This document shows positions 23,307-31,563 of a DNA stretch of 32,377 bases, one piece after another. Source of the stretch: Chthoniobacterales bacterium (GTDB lineage: Bacteria; Verrucomicrobiota; Verrucomicrobiia; Chthoniobacterales; UBA10450). Location of the stretch: assembly GCA_025980625.1 (NCBI GenBank), contig JAICXG010000002.1:1-32377 (forward strand), given 5' to 3'. A program made the position numbers and the translations under genes. Every line of letters starts with the position of its first letter. Within the stretch, counting starts at the first letter, position 1. A model generated the notes under the pieces. The model ran no database searches, was not told the origin of the DNA, and was given only the letters and a program-made list of their open reading frames with translations.

Positions 23307-24631
23307 AGATCCCGAAGCGCCTCGCCCGTTGGTTTGACCGCATCGTAACGTGGTCGGAAGTAGCCGCGCGCATCTGGGCGGATCACTGGCTATTGATAAT
23401 CGGCAGCCTGCTTGTTATCGGGTCGGTTGGTCTTAAATGGGTGCAGTTTCCGTTCACCCATGACCTATCTGGCCTGAGGCTCTCCTTGATCCGAGATCCG
23501 GGAGTCACTCCTCATATCTCGATCTTTGCGACCGGAACTCTGGGCCTCCTGCTGCTACTGGTCGCACTTCTGTTCTGGCGGCGAAACGCCACTCTCCTTG
23601 CTCTGACTGCGTCCATCCTCGTCATGCTTTGGGCCATCGCCCCGGCACAGATTGCTTTCCGCCAGCCCTCGGTCCTTCGTCGACTCACTTACGAGCTTGA
23701 AGTGACACCGGTTTTGAACGTCTTCACCAAGGATTATCTCTTGCAAAATTACGGCACACCAGAGCTCGTGCCGAAACGGCTCGTGCTTTACACGGCCTGG
23801 GGCCGGTTGATGGCCGCCATTTCCTTCATGCGCCTGGGCTGGGATTGCTTTGGTCTGGGCGCCCTTCTCATCGGTATCTACGGCATCAGCCGGCTGCCAC
23901 GCGCGAAGCTGCGCACGACTTTCCTGCTCCTTGCTCTGCCGGTCGGTGCAATGATTATCCTCCTCATCCCGCCTGGCATCGGGCAGCATTACTATAACGA
24001 AGGAATGTTGAATAAGACTCGCGGACGCAATCAAGAAGCCATCGCTGACTTTCGTCGCGCCATGCGCTGGGACCGATGGCACGCCCAGGACGTTGATCTT
24101 TATGCGACCATCGGTCAGCTGCAGAAGCTCGCAGGAGTTTCATCCAATTCCCCCGAACGCCATATCCAGCGTGCAGTCGAGCTGCGCCAGGCTAACGAGT
24201 ATGAGGAAGCCATCTTTGAGTTCAGTCTGGCGGCGGATGCCGGCGGTTGGACGGCATACACTGCGCACAAAGAGGAAGCCGCCACCCGCGTAACTCTCGG
24301 GCTTGCCCTCTATCACGCCGGCGGAATCGGCGCCGCGGTCAAGCAGTGGGAGCTGGCGGTGGCTGAGGATCCGGCGCAAGTCTACGCTCTGTTTTACCTT
24401 GCCCGCGGCTATTACGATATTGCGCTCTATCAAGCCGGGATCGCGGTTGGAGACAAGCTTGCCCCGCTGATTAAGGACCACAACTATGTCGTGGCGAACG
24501 TTTACTCTTTGATAGGCGACTGTTACGCCAAACTCGGAAAGGATGCTGAAGCGCGCATCTATTACAATCGTTCCCTTACGGCCGACCCAATCCTTAATTA
24601 TTGGGCACTCACCGGCCTGGTAGGAGAATAG
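23303..24631 (+). CDS. Membrane protein with C-terminal TPR repeats
   Basis: The 442-residue protein has about five membrane helices (near 28-48, 72-92, 96-116, 180-197 and 204-224) followed by a TPR region from about 228 to 440. Repeat-like helices include GRNQEAIADFRRAMRWD (241-257), ANEYEEAIFEFSLAAD (297-312), GGIGAAVKQWELAVAEDP (340-357) and LGKDAEARIYYNRSLTADP (411-429). It has no catalytic motif and probably serves as an assembly or chain-length scaffold for the neighbouring transferase and flippase. GTG 23303 overlaps the flippase stop by four bases, and the next gene starts three bases after its stop. Its specific role is unknown. Confidence 0.8.
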   Translation: MKIPKRLARWFDRIVTWSEVAARIWADHWLLIIGSLLVIGSVGLKWVQFPFTHDLSGLRLSLIRDPGVTPHISIFATGTLGLLLLLVALLFWRRNATLLALTASILVMLWAIAPAQIAFRQPSVLRRLTYELEVTPVLNVFTKDYLLQNYGTPELVPKRLVLYTAWGRLMAAISFMRLGWDCFGLGALLIGIYGISRLPRAKLRTTFLLLALPVGAMIILLIPPGIGQHYYNEGMLNKTRGRNQEAIADFRRAMRWDRWHAQDVDLYATIGQLQKLAGVSSNSPERHIQRAVELRQANEYEEAIFEFSLAADAGGWTAYTAHKEEAATRVTLGLALYHAGGIGAAVKQWELAVAEDPAQVYALFYLARGYYDIALYQAGIAVGDKLAPLIKDHNYVVANVYSLIGDCYAKLGKDAEARIYYNRSLTADPILNYWALTGLVGE

Positions 24632-24633
24632 CT

Positions 24634-27600
24634 ATGGAAGATGCAACATCTTTGCGCCTGACTGGGGGAAAGAGCTGGCACTGGTCGTGGATTCTGGTCA
24701 TCGCCTGCGGCTTGCTGCTCGGCTACTATGTCCTGGAAACGTATGCCTCGCCCCGGCATCGGCAGTATCAGCTCGATTTTGGTCGCGCCTCTTGGATCGA
24801 ACCCGCCCAGACACCCGCTCCGATCGCTTACTTCCGGAAGGAAATTTACCTCCCGGCCAACCCGGAACAGGCATGGATCCAGATTGCGGCTTCGGATACT
24901 TTTGGCCTGATGGTAAATGGCCATACCGTCGGCACCGGCGGTTCGGTCAAGACTTTCGAAACCGGCATTTACGACATTAAACGCGGCCTTAAGCCAGGCA
25001 CAAATGTCATTGCGGTCTCGGTGTCACGCACGTCCTACCCGGGTCCGGCCCAGTTACTCATTCGCGGTCAGGTAACGGAGCCGGGAGGCAATGTTACTTC
25101 CATCTTATCGGACGAAAGCTGGCGGGTGAGCAACCGGACCGGGATTGTCCAGGGGACCGAAGCGTGGACGTCGCAGCAGGTCGAAGATCAGCTTTGGCCG
25201 AAGGCGCGGCGCTCGCCACTGAACGACCAGCATGTCTCGTTGCGCTGGGTCGACATGAACCCGCGAGTGCTACAGTTACCACTGCTCGGCTACTGGATTA
25301 TGGCGCCAAATGCCGCCTCCGAATCGGTCTTTTCCACCGTCATCAACGCCGATTACACCAGACAGGAAACTTGGATCCAAGTCGCCGCTTCCGGTGACCT
25401 CGACCTGGCGGTGAATGGACACATTGTTACGGTGGCCAGCACCGCTATCTCTGGCGGAAAAAAGCTTCCGCACCTCGCGGCCATGGAACCGACGCCACCA
25501 CCCCTGGCGAAACCGGGTCAGCTTGCAAAAGAAGGGTTCAACCCGGCGAAGCAGAACCAGCCAGCTTTGGAACCGACGACTCTCTCGGCTTATGACATCA
25601 GTTACTGGATTCGACCCGGACCCAACGTCATTGTCGCCGCCGTCCGCAGCGAACATATTCCCGCCTCGTTCTTTGCCGATGGGTTCCTGACCAAGCCAGA
25701 CGGATCTATCTGGCGCTTTTCGACTAACTCTGGATGGGTCGTTGGCGATGAGGCTAAGGCGACCACAAACCCAGCCCAGCAACATCCTGTTCAGATTGGG
25801 AAAGCTGGGACATCGCCATGGGGTTATCTGCCCCAGGAACTCGCGCGGCCAATGGAGCGCGCCGGCTTCGCCAGCTTTTTCGAAGCATGGCTGGTCATCG
25901 GTTTGACACTTGCCCTAGTCATCGCGCTTTGGCTCATTGTCTCGGCAATTGTTTCAGGTTGGCGCGACGAACCGCGAATGGTTTCCATGGCCAGAGACGC
26001 TCTTCTCCACGGGCCAATCGCGGCTGGTCTGCTCCTCCTGCTTCTTCCCAACTATGACCCACGATTCCCGGACGAATGGTCGTTCCAACCTGCAATCGTG
26101 GTGGGAGCGTTTGCGGTCCTTCTTTTGATTCGCCTCCTCCATCTTCTCGTCGGGAAATGGACGCCCGCTGTAACTCGGGCCGGATTCGAGCGCTTCAAAA
26201 CGGGCGCGCAATGGGAGGCGCGTAAAGCCCAGGCAAGAGATCTGGTTTCGCGCAAGCTCCGTCTGCCGGAGTTATTTGAAATCCCATTTCGAGAGTTACT
26301 GCCGTATCTCTTGTTGATCGTGATCGTGTTCCTCGGTTTCGGTCTGCGTTACCACAGCCTGGCCTACATGTCTTTCGACCACGATGAAATGGGACTGGTC
26401 GCAAAGTCGAAGGGCATTCTCATCCTGGGATTTCCCTACACCTCGTTTGCAGGCCTGATTCGATGGCTTACGACTTATGAAGCGGTACCCTACCCGCTCG
26501 CACTCACGGGCTTGTTGTTTGGATATTCCGAGTGGTCGATGCGCTTGCCCTCCTGTTTTATGGGAACGCTTTCCATTGCTGTCATCGGCCTGCTCGGCCG
26601 GCGGCTGTTTGGCTGGCGAACCGGTCTTTTCGCAGCTCTCGTCTATGCCTGTTTACCTCTTAACATCCGCTGGGCACAGAACGCTTTTTATCCAACCCAA
26701 TGCCAGTTTGTGTCTTTGCTGACGGTCTGGCTTTTTTACGAGGCAATTCAGTATCGGCCATTCGATCGCAGGCTTCTCACTGCGGCCACGATCGCATTCT
26801 GTTTTACCTATCTTTCCTGGGAAGGAACAGCATTTCTCCTCCCGGCGCTCGTGATCGCTTTGATTGTCGTGCGCTGGCGAGAGTGGTGGTGGCTGAAAGA
26901 CTTCCATCTTTATCGTTGCCTCTTTTTCATCGGCGCGGTCGTCGTTGCCCAGTACTGCTCGCGCATGCTGGCCGGCGCATCCTATCTCCAGGTCGGATCG
27001 GGTCTCTCAAACCTTACCGGTCCTTCTCTTTTCTTTCTCGCTCCCGGCTATCAGCCGATGTTTTACGTCGACAAGCTTTTACTCTCGGAGAATCATGTCT
27101 TCTTCACCCTTATGATTGTCGTCGGGCTGCCGTTTTGCTGGAAACATCGCGGCTTCCGTTACGTGGTTGTGCTATTGGCGACGTTATTTATCCTGCACAC
27201 AAACTTTCTCGCCGCTCTATCTCCGCGCTACGCCTACTATTACCAGCCATACGTGATTCTCGGCGGGGTAGCCGCAACTATCATGTTGTATGACCGGCTC
27301 GTCGCGCTGGCTCGGTTAGAAGGTGATACCAGCCTGGCGCGGTTCGCCGCTCACGCTACCGGTCTTGCCATGTTGGTCTTGCTCTTCGTCCAGAGCAACG
27401 AGTCGGTCTTGAAGGAGTATGAACTTTCCAGCACCGGTGACACGCCTCAAATGATGAGTCGCCTCAACACCTATCGCTATGATTACCGCGGCGTCGCTCG
27501 TTATGTGATGGATCATGCCCGCCCGGGTGATGTCATTTTTCCCGGCATTCCGCACGTCTTTAACTTCTATGCGGGCGTATCTGGTGACTACTTTCTCGAC

Positions 27601-27894
27601 ACGCTTTACAGCTCAAAGGTTCCCTATATTCAGTCGCTCAATGACGCGCGCTTTGCCGATAAGTTTGCCGGACTGCCAGTCATTCGGGATATCACAGAGC
27701 TAAAGGACGTTGTCCACCGCTCGGGTCGCACCTGGATCGTGTTCGCGCCTTATGCCTCTTTCGAAAAGTTTAACAGCCCGGCGGTACTCGATTATATTCA
27801 CGAATACGCCAAGACTGAGTTTGAAAGCTATCGAGTTAAGGCCTTCCTGATTCCGGCAGCCCAGCCTGAAGCGAAGCTCGCGCAGACCCCCTAG
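24634..27894 (+). CDS. Giant GT-C glycosyltransferase with two N-terminal beta-sandwich repeats
   Basis: The 1086-residue protein has an unusual layout. After a membrane helix (15-33), two related beta-sandwich domains follow at about 45-170 and 210-370. Both carry an equivalent core (AWIQIAASDTFGLMVNGHTV at 80-99 and TWIQVAASGDLDLAVNGHIV at 246-265) and resemble the N-terminal domain of alpha-L-rhamnosidases; the second has a Pro/Lys-rich insert at about 275-315. A multi-helix GT-C core of the PMT/ArnT type starts near 415. Acidic FDHDEM (581-586) marks the probable catalytic first loop. The extreme C-terminus is a soluble domain. It would transfer a sugar from a polyprenyl-phosphate donor to a periplasmic acceptor that the N-terminal domains may bind. 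AGGAGAA precedes ATG 24634; no glycosidase catalytic domain is present. Confidence 0.85.
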   Translation: MEDATSLRLTGGKSWHWSWILVIACGLLLGYYVLETYASPRHRQYQLDFGRASWIEPAQTPAPIAYFRKEIYLPANPEQAWIQIAASDTFGLMVNGHTVGTGGSVKTFETGIYDIKRGLKPGTNVIAVSVSRTSYPGPAQLLIRGQVTEPGGNVTSILSDESWRVSNRTGIVQGTEAWTSQQVEDQLWPKARRSPLNDQHVSLRWVDMNPRVLQLPLLGYWIMAPNAASESVFSTVINADYTRQETWIQVAASGDLDLAVNGHIVTVASTAISGGKKLPHLAAMEPTPPPLAKPGQLAKEGFNPAKQNQPALEPTTLSAYDISYWIRPGPNVIVAAVRSEHIPASFFADGFLTKPDGSIWRFSTNSGWVVGDEAKATTNPAQQHPVQIGKAGTSPWGYLPQELARPMERAGFASFFEAWLVIGLTLALVIALWLIVSAIVSGWRDEPRMVSMARDALLHGPIAAGLLLLLLPNYDPRFPDEWSFQPAIVVGAFAVLLLIRLLHLLVGKWTPAVTRAGFERFKTGAQWEARKAQARDLVSRKLRLPELFEIPFRELLPYLLLIVIVFLGFGLRYHSLAYMSFDHDEMGLVAKSKGILILGFPYTSFAGLIRWLTTYEAVPYPLALTGLLFGYSEWSMRLPSCFMGTLSIAVIGLLGRRLFGWRTGLFAALVYACLPLNIRWAQNAFYPTQCQFVSLLTVWLFYEAIQYRPFDRRLLTAATIAFCFTYLSWEGTAFLLPALVIALIVVRWREWWWLKDFHLYRCLFFIGAVVVAQYCSRMLAGASYLQVGSGLSNLTGPSLFFLAPGYQPMFYVDKLLLSENHVFFTLMIVVGLPFCWKHRGFRYVVVLLATLFILHTNFLAALSPRYAYYYQPYVILGGVAATIMLYDRLVALARLEGDTSLARFAAHATGLAMLVLLFVQSNESVLKEYELSSTGDTPQMMSRLNTYRYDYRGVARYVMDHARPGDVIFPGIPHVFNFYAGVSGDYFLDTLYSSKVPYIQSLNDARFADKFAGLPVIRDITELKDVVHRSGRTWIVFAPYASFEKFNSPAVLDYIHEYAKTEFESYRVKAFLIPAAQPEAKLAQTP

Positions 27895-28790
27895 ATCGCG
27901 GAGTAGGCGCGGTTAATGGCTTTGCGCGCGGAGGCGCGGAGTGTGAAGAGCCAGGCTTCAAAGGTGCCCTGACTGCGGGTCCGGGCAGCCTTCAATTCGG
28001 CAGCGATCCGACTCACCTCAGACTCTTGCTTCGCGACCGCGGCATCAAACTGCTTCAGCGCGTGTTCATAGAGCGCGACATCGAATCGGTTCCGCTCCGT
28101 AATCAATTCAAGCGTTGTCTGCGGGAGGTCCGCTTTCTGTGGACGAGCGCGCGTGACATTAAAGCTTGAATAGGAATTAAGCTGCCAGCCAAAGCGCAGC
28201 TTCATAAGAGCAAGACTTTCCTCAAAGCGTTCCGAAAGGCCAACGACGCTGAAGTAGCGGTCCAAGTGATCGATTGCTCTCTCCAGGATATCTTGTGTGC
28301 AGGGAGAATGATAGTCAGCCGCGGCAATAATTTTGCATTGCACATTATCTCTGGTGGAGCGCTCGACAAACCGTTCGACAGTCCATTTTTCGCGCCGGAG
28401 TTTCCAGTATTGCGGATGCAGCCGGTAATTTCGCATGTAGTAGAAGGCAGAAAGGACGCGATCGACCGGATTGCGCAGCACAGTGATGTAGGTGGATGGC
28501 TGTGGCAGGACCTGGTGCAGTCCAAAAAGCATGTGTCCTTTAAACATCCGCATGCGACCGAGGCGCCGCTTTGACAGCTTACGCAAGTGACCCGCCGACC
28601 ATTCAAAAAGGACAGGATCGATTGAATACATTTCCCGGAGCGGATACTCCCATTCAATCAGTCGATTGAGAGTGGTGCCGGCTGTCTTAGGAAGATGCAG
28701 GAAAATGATCGCTTCCTTCGATCGATCCGATTGCGAAGCAAAGGCGATCGAGGGCTGCGAGTTATCGGTTGGTGGTGTAATTAGGTTCAT
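27891..28790 (-). CDS. Sulfotransferase family 2 protein, second copy
   Basis: The 299-residue protein would transfer sulfate from PAPS to a carbohydrate. The 5'-phosphosulfate loop is HLPKTAGTT at 32-40 and the 3'-phosphate site is RNPVDRVLSAFYY at 106-118 with Ser114; GHMLFGLH (85-92) and LSERFEESLALM follow. It is clearly a paralogue of the sulfotransferase encoded at 29881-30735, and even the ends (YSAI and ASAI) agree. No signal peptide or membrane helix is evident, so it should act in the cytoplasm. Its start overlaps the preceding stop as ATGA, and its own stop shares the CTAG with the convergent GT-C gene. The 10-15 residues before the C-terminus are strongly basic. Confidence 0.88.
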   Translation of the reverse strand: MNLITPPTDNSQPSIAFASQSDRSKEAIIFLHLPKTAGTTLNRLIEWEYPLREMYSIDPVLFEWSAGHLRKLSKRRLGRMRMFKGHMLFGLHQVLPQPSTYITVLRNPVDRVLSAFYYMRNYRLHPQYWKLRREKWTVERFVERSTRDNVQCKIIAAADYHSPCTQDILERAIDHLDRYFSVVGLSERFEESLALMKLRFGWQLNSYSSFNVTRARPQKADLPQTTLELITERNRFDVALYEHALKQFDAAVAKQESEVSRIAAELKAARTRSQGTFEAWLFTLRASARKAINRAYSAI

Positions 28791-29884
28791 CTGCCTGCTC
28801 GATATCTACCTTCGGCGATCAGTTTGTTTTTGTAAGCTTCGTAGCCCGCTTTCTTTGCTTCCTCCCAGGCATCGCGTGCGCGCCTCGCGATCTTTGGATC
28901 AAAGCCATCGCCGTGCCACAGTTCCCAATATTCTGCCCCGGCATGGACAAGGTTCAAGGCGGCCATTTCCGCAGAGCCCATCCGTCCATCCGGCCCATCA
29001 AGCGCGGCGAGGCTTTGGAAGCCGTGGTGCAGGCGGTCGCGATATCGCTGCACCAGGTCGTAAGTCATGACTCCGGTGTCCTCCTTGCGCCCAGTTAGTT
29101 GACAACTTTGAATCGAGAAACGCTTCGGATACCGAGCCAAGCCATAATCAATGATGCGCTCGCAAAAGGAGGGCGGCAGGTCGAGGACCTTGGAAACGTG
29201 GAGCGATATCTCCTGGCTGGGAAATGCTTTTGCCCATTCGTCGGTAAACCTTTTGTAAACCTCGAGCAGGCGGCTCGCGTAATCTCCTAACGACCGCCAG
29301 CGTGCCAGCTCGGAAGGGCTTTTTGGCAAATGCATCTCGGCGCTTAGAAAATTGGCGCAGGTCAGAACGACACTGACGCAAAGCGGATCATTGGCGTAGC
29401 GCTGTCCTAACTGGTCAATGATGCGAGTCCAATCGCGTTCGTAGATCGGATCCCACGGGACCGGGATTTGGATCGCCGCGCCATAGTTAGCACGATGCGG
29501 ATTTGCAACCTGAGTTTTGAAGGCCTGTGCCCCGTCGGCATACACGAACGCCGGAGTTGACGCGCCGGGTTTAAGACATAGCTGATAACTCATTCGCGCA
29601 CTGCGGAGGATAGCGACCGCGCGATCGACCTCGGTAAAATCAGCTTTGCCCGATGCCTGTTCGATCTGATCCCAGGGAATGTGGAGACAAACGCCGCTCA
29701 GGTCGCGGCTGGCTTTCACGTCAGATTCGAAAGTGCGGAGCGCCGCATCATCGGCCGGTAACCGCTGAGTAACCCATAGGCCAGTACGAAGCGGAGGGCC
29801 GCCGGCTAACGACGAACTGTGAGTTACGAGCGCCGCAAGCACGGCGATTGCGCACAAAGGAATGGAGCCGCGCCGCGTTGTCAT
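28787..29884 (-). CDS. Secreted TIM-barrel-like hydrolase of unknown specificity
   Basis: The 365-residue protein has a signal peptide (about 1-28, hydrophobic IPLCAIAVLAALV core). The remainder looks like an (alpha/beta)8 glycoside hydrolase: GLWVTQRLP (35-43), SGVCLHIPWDQIE (63-75), VLTCANFLSAEMHL with a possible acid/base Glu, and SIQSCQLTG. I cannot place it in a numbered GH family; loosely it recalls GH42- or GH5-like barrels. It overlaps sulfotransferase genes by four bases on both sides (ATGA each time), so the three are translationally coupled although this one is exported and the sulfotransferases are not. It may trim or anchor the sulfated product. It contains a partial CCTAACGA repeat at 29286-29293. 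Confidence 0.75.
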   Translation of the reverse strand: MTTRRGSIPLCAIAVLAALVTHSSSLAGGPPLRTGLWVTQRLPADDAALRTFESDVKASRDLSGVCLHIPWDQIEQASGKADFTEVDRAVAILRSARMSYQLCLKPGASTPAFVYADGAQAFKTQVANPHRANYGAAIQIPVPWDPIYERDWTRIIDQLGQRYANDPLCVSVVLTCANFLSAEMHLPKSPSELARWRSLGDYASRLLEVYKRFTDEWAKAFPSQEISLHVSKVLDLPPSFCERIIDYGLARYPKRFSIQSCQLTGRKEDTGVMTYDLVQRYRDRLHHGFQSLAALDGPDGRMGSAEMAALNLVHAGAEYWELWHGDGFDPKIARRARDAWEEAKKAGYEAYKNKLIAEGRYRAGR

Positions 29885-30735
29885 ATGGCAGATGCGACCT
29901 TACTGATGAGGAAACGTCCCTTTCCCACGGTGGAAGTGTAACACTTTTCCAGCGAGCTGGGTTTTTGCAGGGCCCGCAATCGAGCCAAGCCTTCTTTGAC
30001 CGCTGCTCCTTTCTTTTGCAGGCTTTCTTCGAAGAGAGCCTTCCCAAATTCGTAGAGCTCAAGATCGAGCCGATTGTGGTCGCGAATCATTTCCACTGTC
30101 CCGGAATCAATCTGCGGTCGCCTCTTTGATACCTTGCAATTGTCATAGGAGGAAATTTCCCAGCCAAAGGTGGTAGCCATGAGCATCAGGCTCTCCTCGA
30201 AGCGCTCCGAGATTCCAACGACAGTAAATGACTTCCTAAGATGTTCCCGCGCCATCTCCAGTAGTCGCTCATCCTCAATCGCGGTATCCTCAACTCCGGC
30301 AATGAACCGGCACTGCAAATTTTGGCGGTCAGGGAATAGTCGTAGGCAATCTTCTATTGAGAGTCGCTCCCTTTTTAACTTCCGATGCAACGGATTGAGC
30401 GGCCTGCGCAGAACAAAATAATAAGCAGACAGAGCCCTGGCTACCGGATCGCGGAGCATCGTAATATAAGTAGCGCCCTGCGGTAGAAAGTTATGGATAC
30501 CGTAGAGCATGTGTCCGCGCACCACTCGCAAGGCGCGACGGCGCTTCTCCGGAAGTTGTTTCAAGCGTTGGGGTGTCGCCCTGATGCGATAAGGATCGAT
30601 CGTGAAAATCGCCAAAGGGCTGTATTGCCAGTCGATAATGCGGTTCAAGGTCGTCCCGGCCGTTTTGGGAATGTGAAGAAAAACTAGCGCCTCCCGATCC
30701 ACCATGGCCGAACGCGGAGTTTCTTCGCGGCTCAC
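29881..30735 (-). CDS. Sulfotransferase family 2 protein, first copy
   Basis: The 284-residue protein is a PAPS-dependent carbohydrate sulfotransferase. The 5'-phosphosulfate loop HIPKTAGTTLN is at 21-31 and the 3'-phosphate site RDPVARALSAYYF at 95-107 with Ser103. GHMLYGIHNFLP (74-85), CRFIAGVED and ISERFEESLMLM match the paralogue downstream. The start is GTG 30735, which overlaps the stop of the alpha/beta hydrolase gene as GTGA. It is soluble, with a basic C-terminal tail. Together with the second copy it implies two sulfation positions or two acceptors. PAPS synthesis genes are not in the window. Confidence 0.9.
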   Translation of the reverse strand: MSREETPRSAMVDREALVFLHIPKTAGTTLNRIIDWQYSPLAIFTIDPYRIRATPQRLKQLPEKRRRALRVVRGHMLYGIHNFLPQGATYITMLRDPVARALSAYYFVLRRPLNPLHRKLKRERLSIEDCLRLFPDRQNLQCRFIAGVEDTAIEDERLLEMAREHLRKSFTVVGISERFEESLMLMATTFGWEISSYDNCKVSKRRPQIDSGTVEMIRDHNRLDLELYEFGKALFEESLQKKGAAVKEGLARLRALQKPSSLEKCYTSTVGKGRFLISKVASAI

Positions 30736-31553
30736 TCTGCAGCGGCGCCCGGTGGCGCAGTGTCAAAGACGTCGCGCAGTCGACCGCTCTCGTGAATAGC
30801 CTGGATGACATTGTGCGTAGTACCGGGTTGTGGGTAAAGTTCTACTCCAGGTAAGTCCTGGATGCGTGCGGCATAGTTACGGTCTCTCACGTGACCCTCG
30901 CAGTAGAATATCTTATAACGGGTTCGGCCATTGTGCTTCGACAGTAGAAGCGCCAGGTCGCGGTGCTGCTCAGTGATGCGCCACGTTTCCTTGCTCCCGC
31001 CCCACCTTTTGAGATCGTCAAGGTCGACCAATGTCACCGGCGCGAAGGCATAGACGACGTCGACCTGGAGGTAGTGGCCGAAGAGAATGGCGGCGTAAGC
31101 ACCGGCCGAGGGCCCGGAACAAAATGTCTGCCGGACATGAGGTAACTCTTCCCGGCATCGCCGGAGCCGTGCGATGACGGCGTCAACGTCCTTGATCTCG
31201 GGATTTAGCCCTGCCTGGTAGAAAAAGCGGTAATAGTCCTTGAGCAAAACCAGATTGGCCCGTAGTAACCCAGTCTCGCGCAGGACAGTTAAAGGCTGGA
31301 TTCCAAGTCCGCCCGCCATCCCATGGAAGACATAATAGAGCTGGCTCGAGTTCTCTCGCGGCCATATGACCAGGGCGCCCTCAGGATTCTCCTCGATCTC
31401 CCGCCGCAGTTGTCGGTTATACTTCTGCGCGCGATAGGAGGTCGGCACGAGTTGGAAGAGAAGGCTTTTGACGCTATTCATCCGACGAGGGAAATAGACA
31501 TCCATTCCGTCCTTGTCGCCCCGACGGAACAGGAGACTGGTGATGCTAGTCAT
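30732..31553 (-). CDS. Alpha/beta-hydrolase-fold protein
   Basis: With ATG 31553 the protein has 273 residues. An alpha/beta-hydrolase core begins at YYVFHGMAGG (73-82), with the oxyanion-type HG. The nucleophile elbow is GPSAG at 147-151 (Ser149), and a C-terminal THNV supplies a possible catalytic His247. ARIQDLPGVELYPQPG precedes it as a conserved-looking strand. No signal peptide is visible. It could be a deacetylase, esterase or acyltransferase acting on the glycan. The frame is open to 31709 but that part overlaps the upstream gene and looks non-coding; ATG 31505 is a shorter alternative. It starts 10 bp after the NTP_transf_5 stop and overlaps the first sulfotransferase by four bases. 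Confidence 0.72.
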   Translation of the reverse strand: MTSITSLLFRRGDKDGMDVYFPRRMNSVKSLLFQLVPTSYRAQKYNRQLRREIEENPEGALVIWPRENSSQLYYVFHGMAGGLGIQPLTVLRETGLLRANLVLLKDYYRFFYQAGLNPEIKDVDAVIARLRRCREELPHVRQTFCSGPSAGAYAAILFGHYLQVDVVYAFAPVTLVDLDDLKRWGGSKETWRITEQHRDLALLLSKHNGRTRYKIFYCEGHVRDRNYAARIQDLPGVELYPQPGTTHNVIQAIHESGRLRDVFDTAPPGAAAE

Positions 31554-31563
31554 CGTGGAATGG

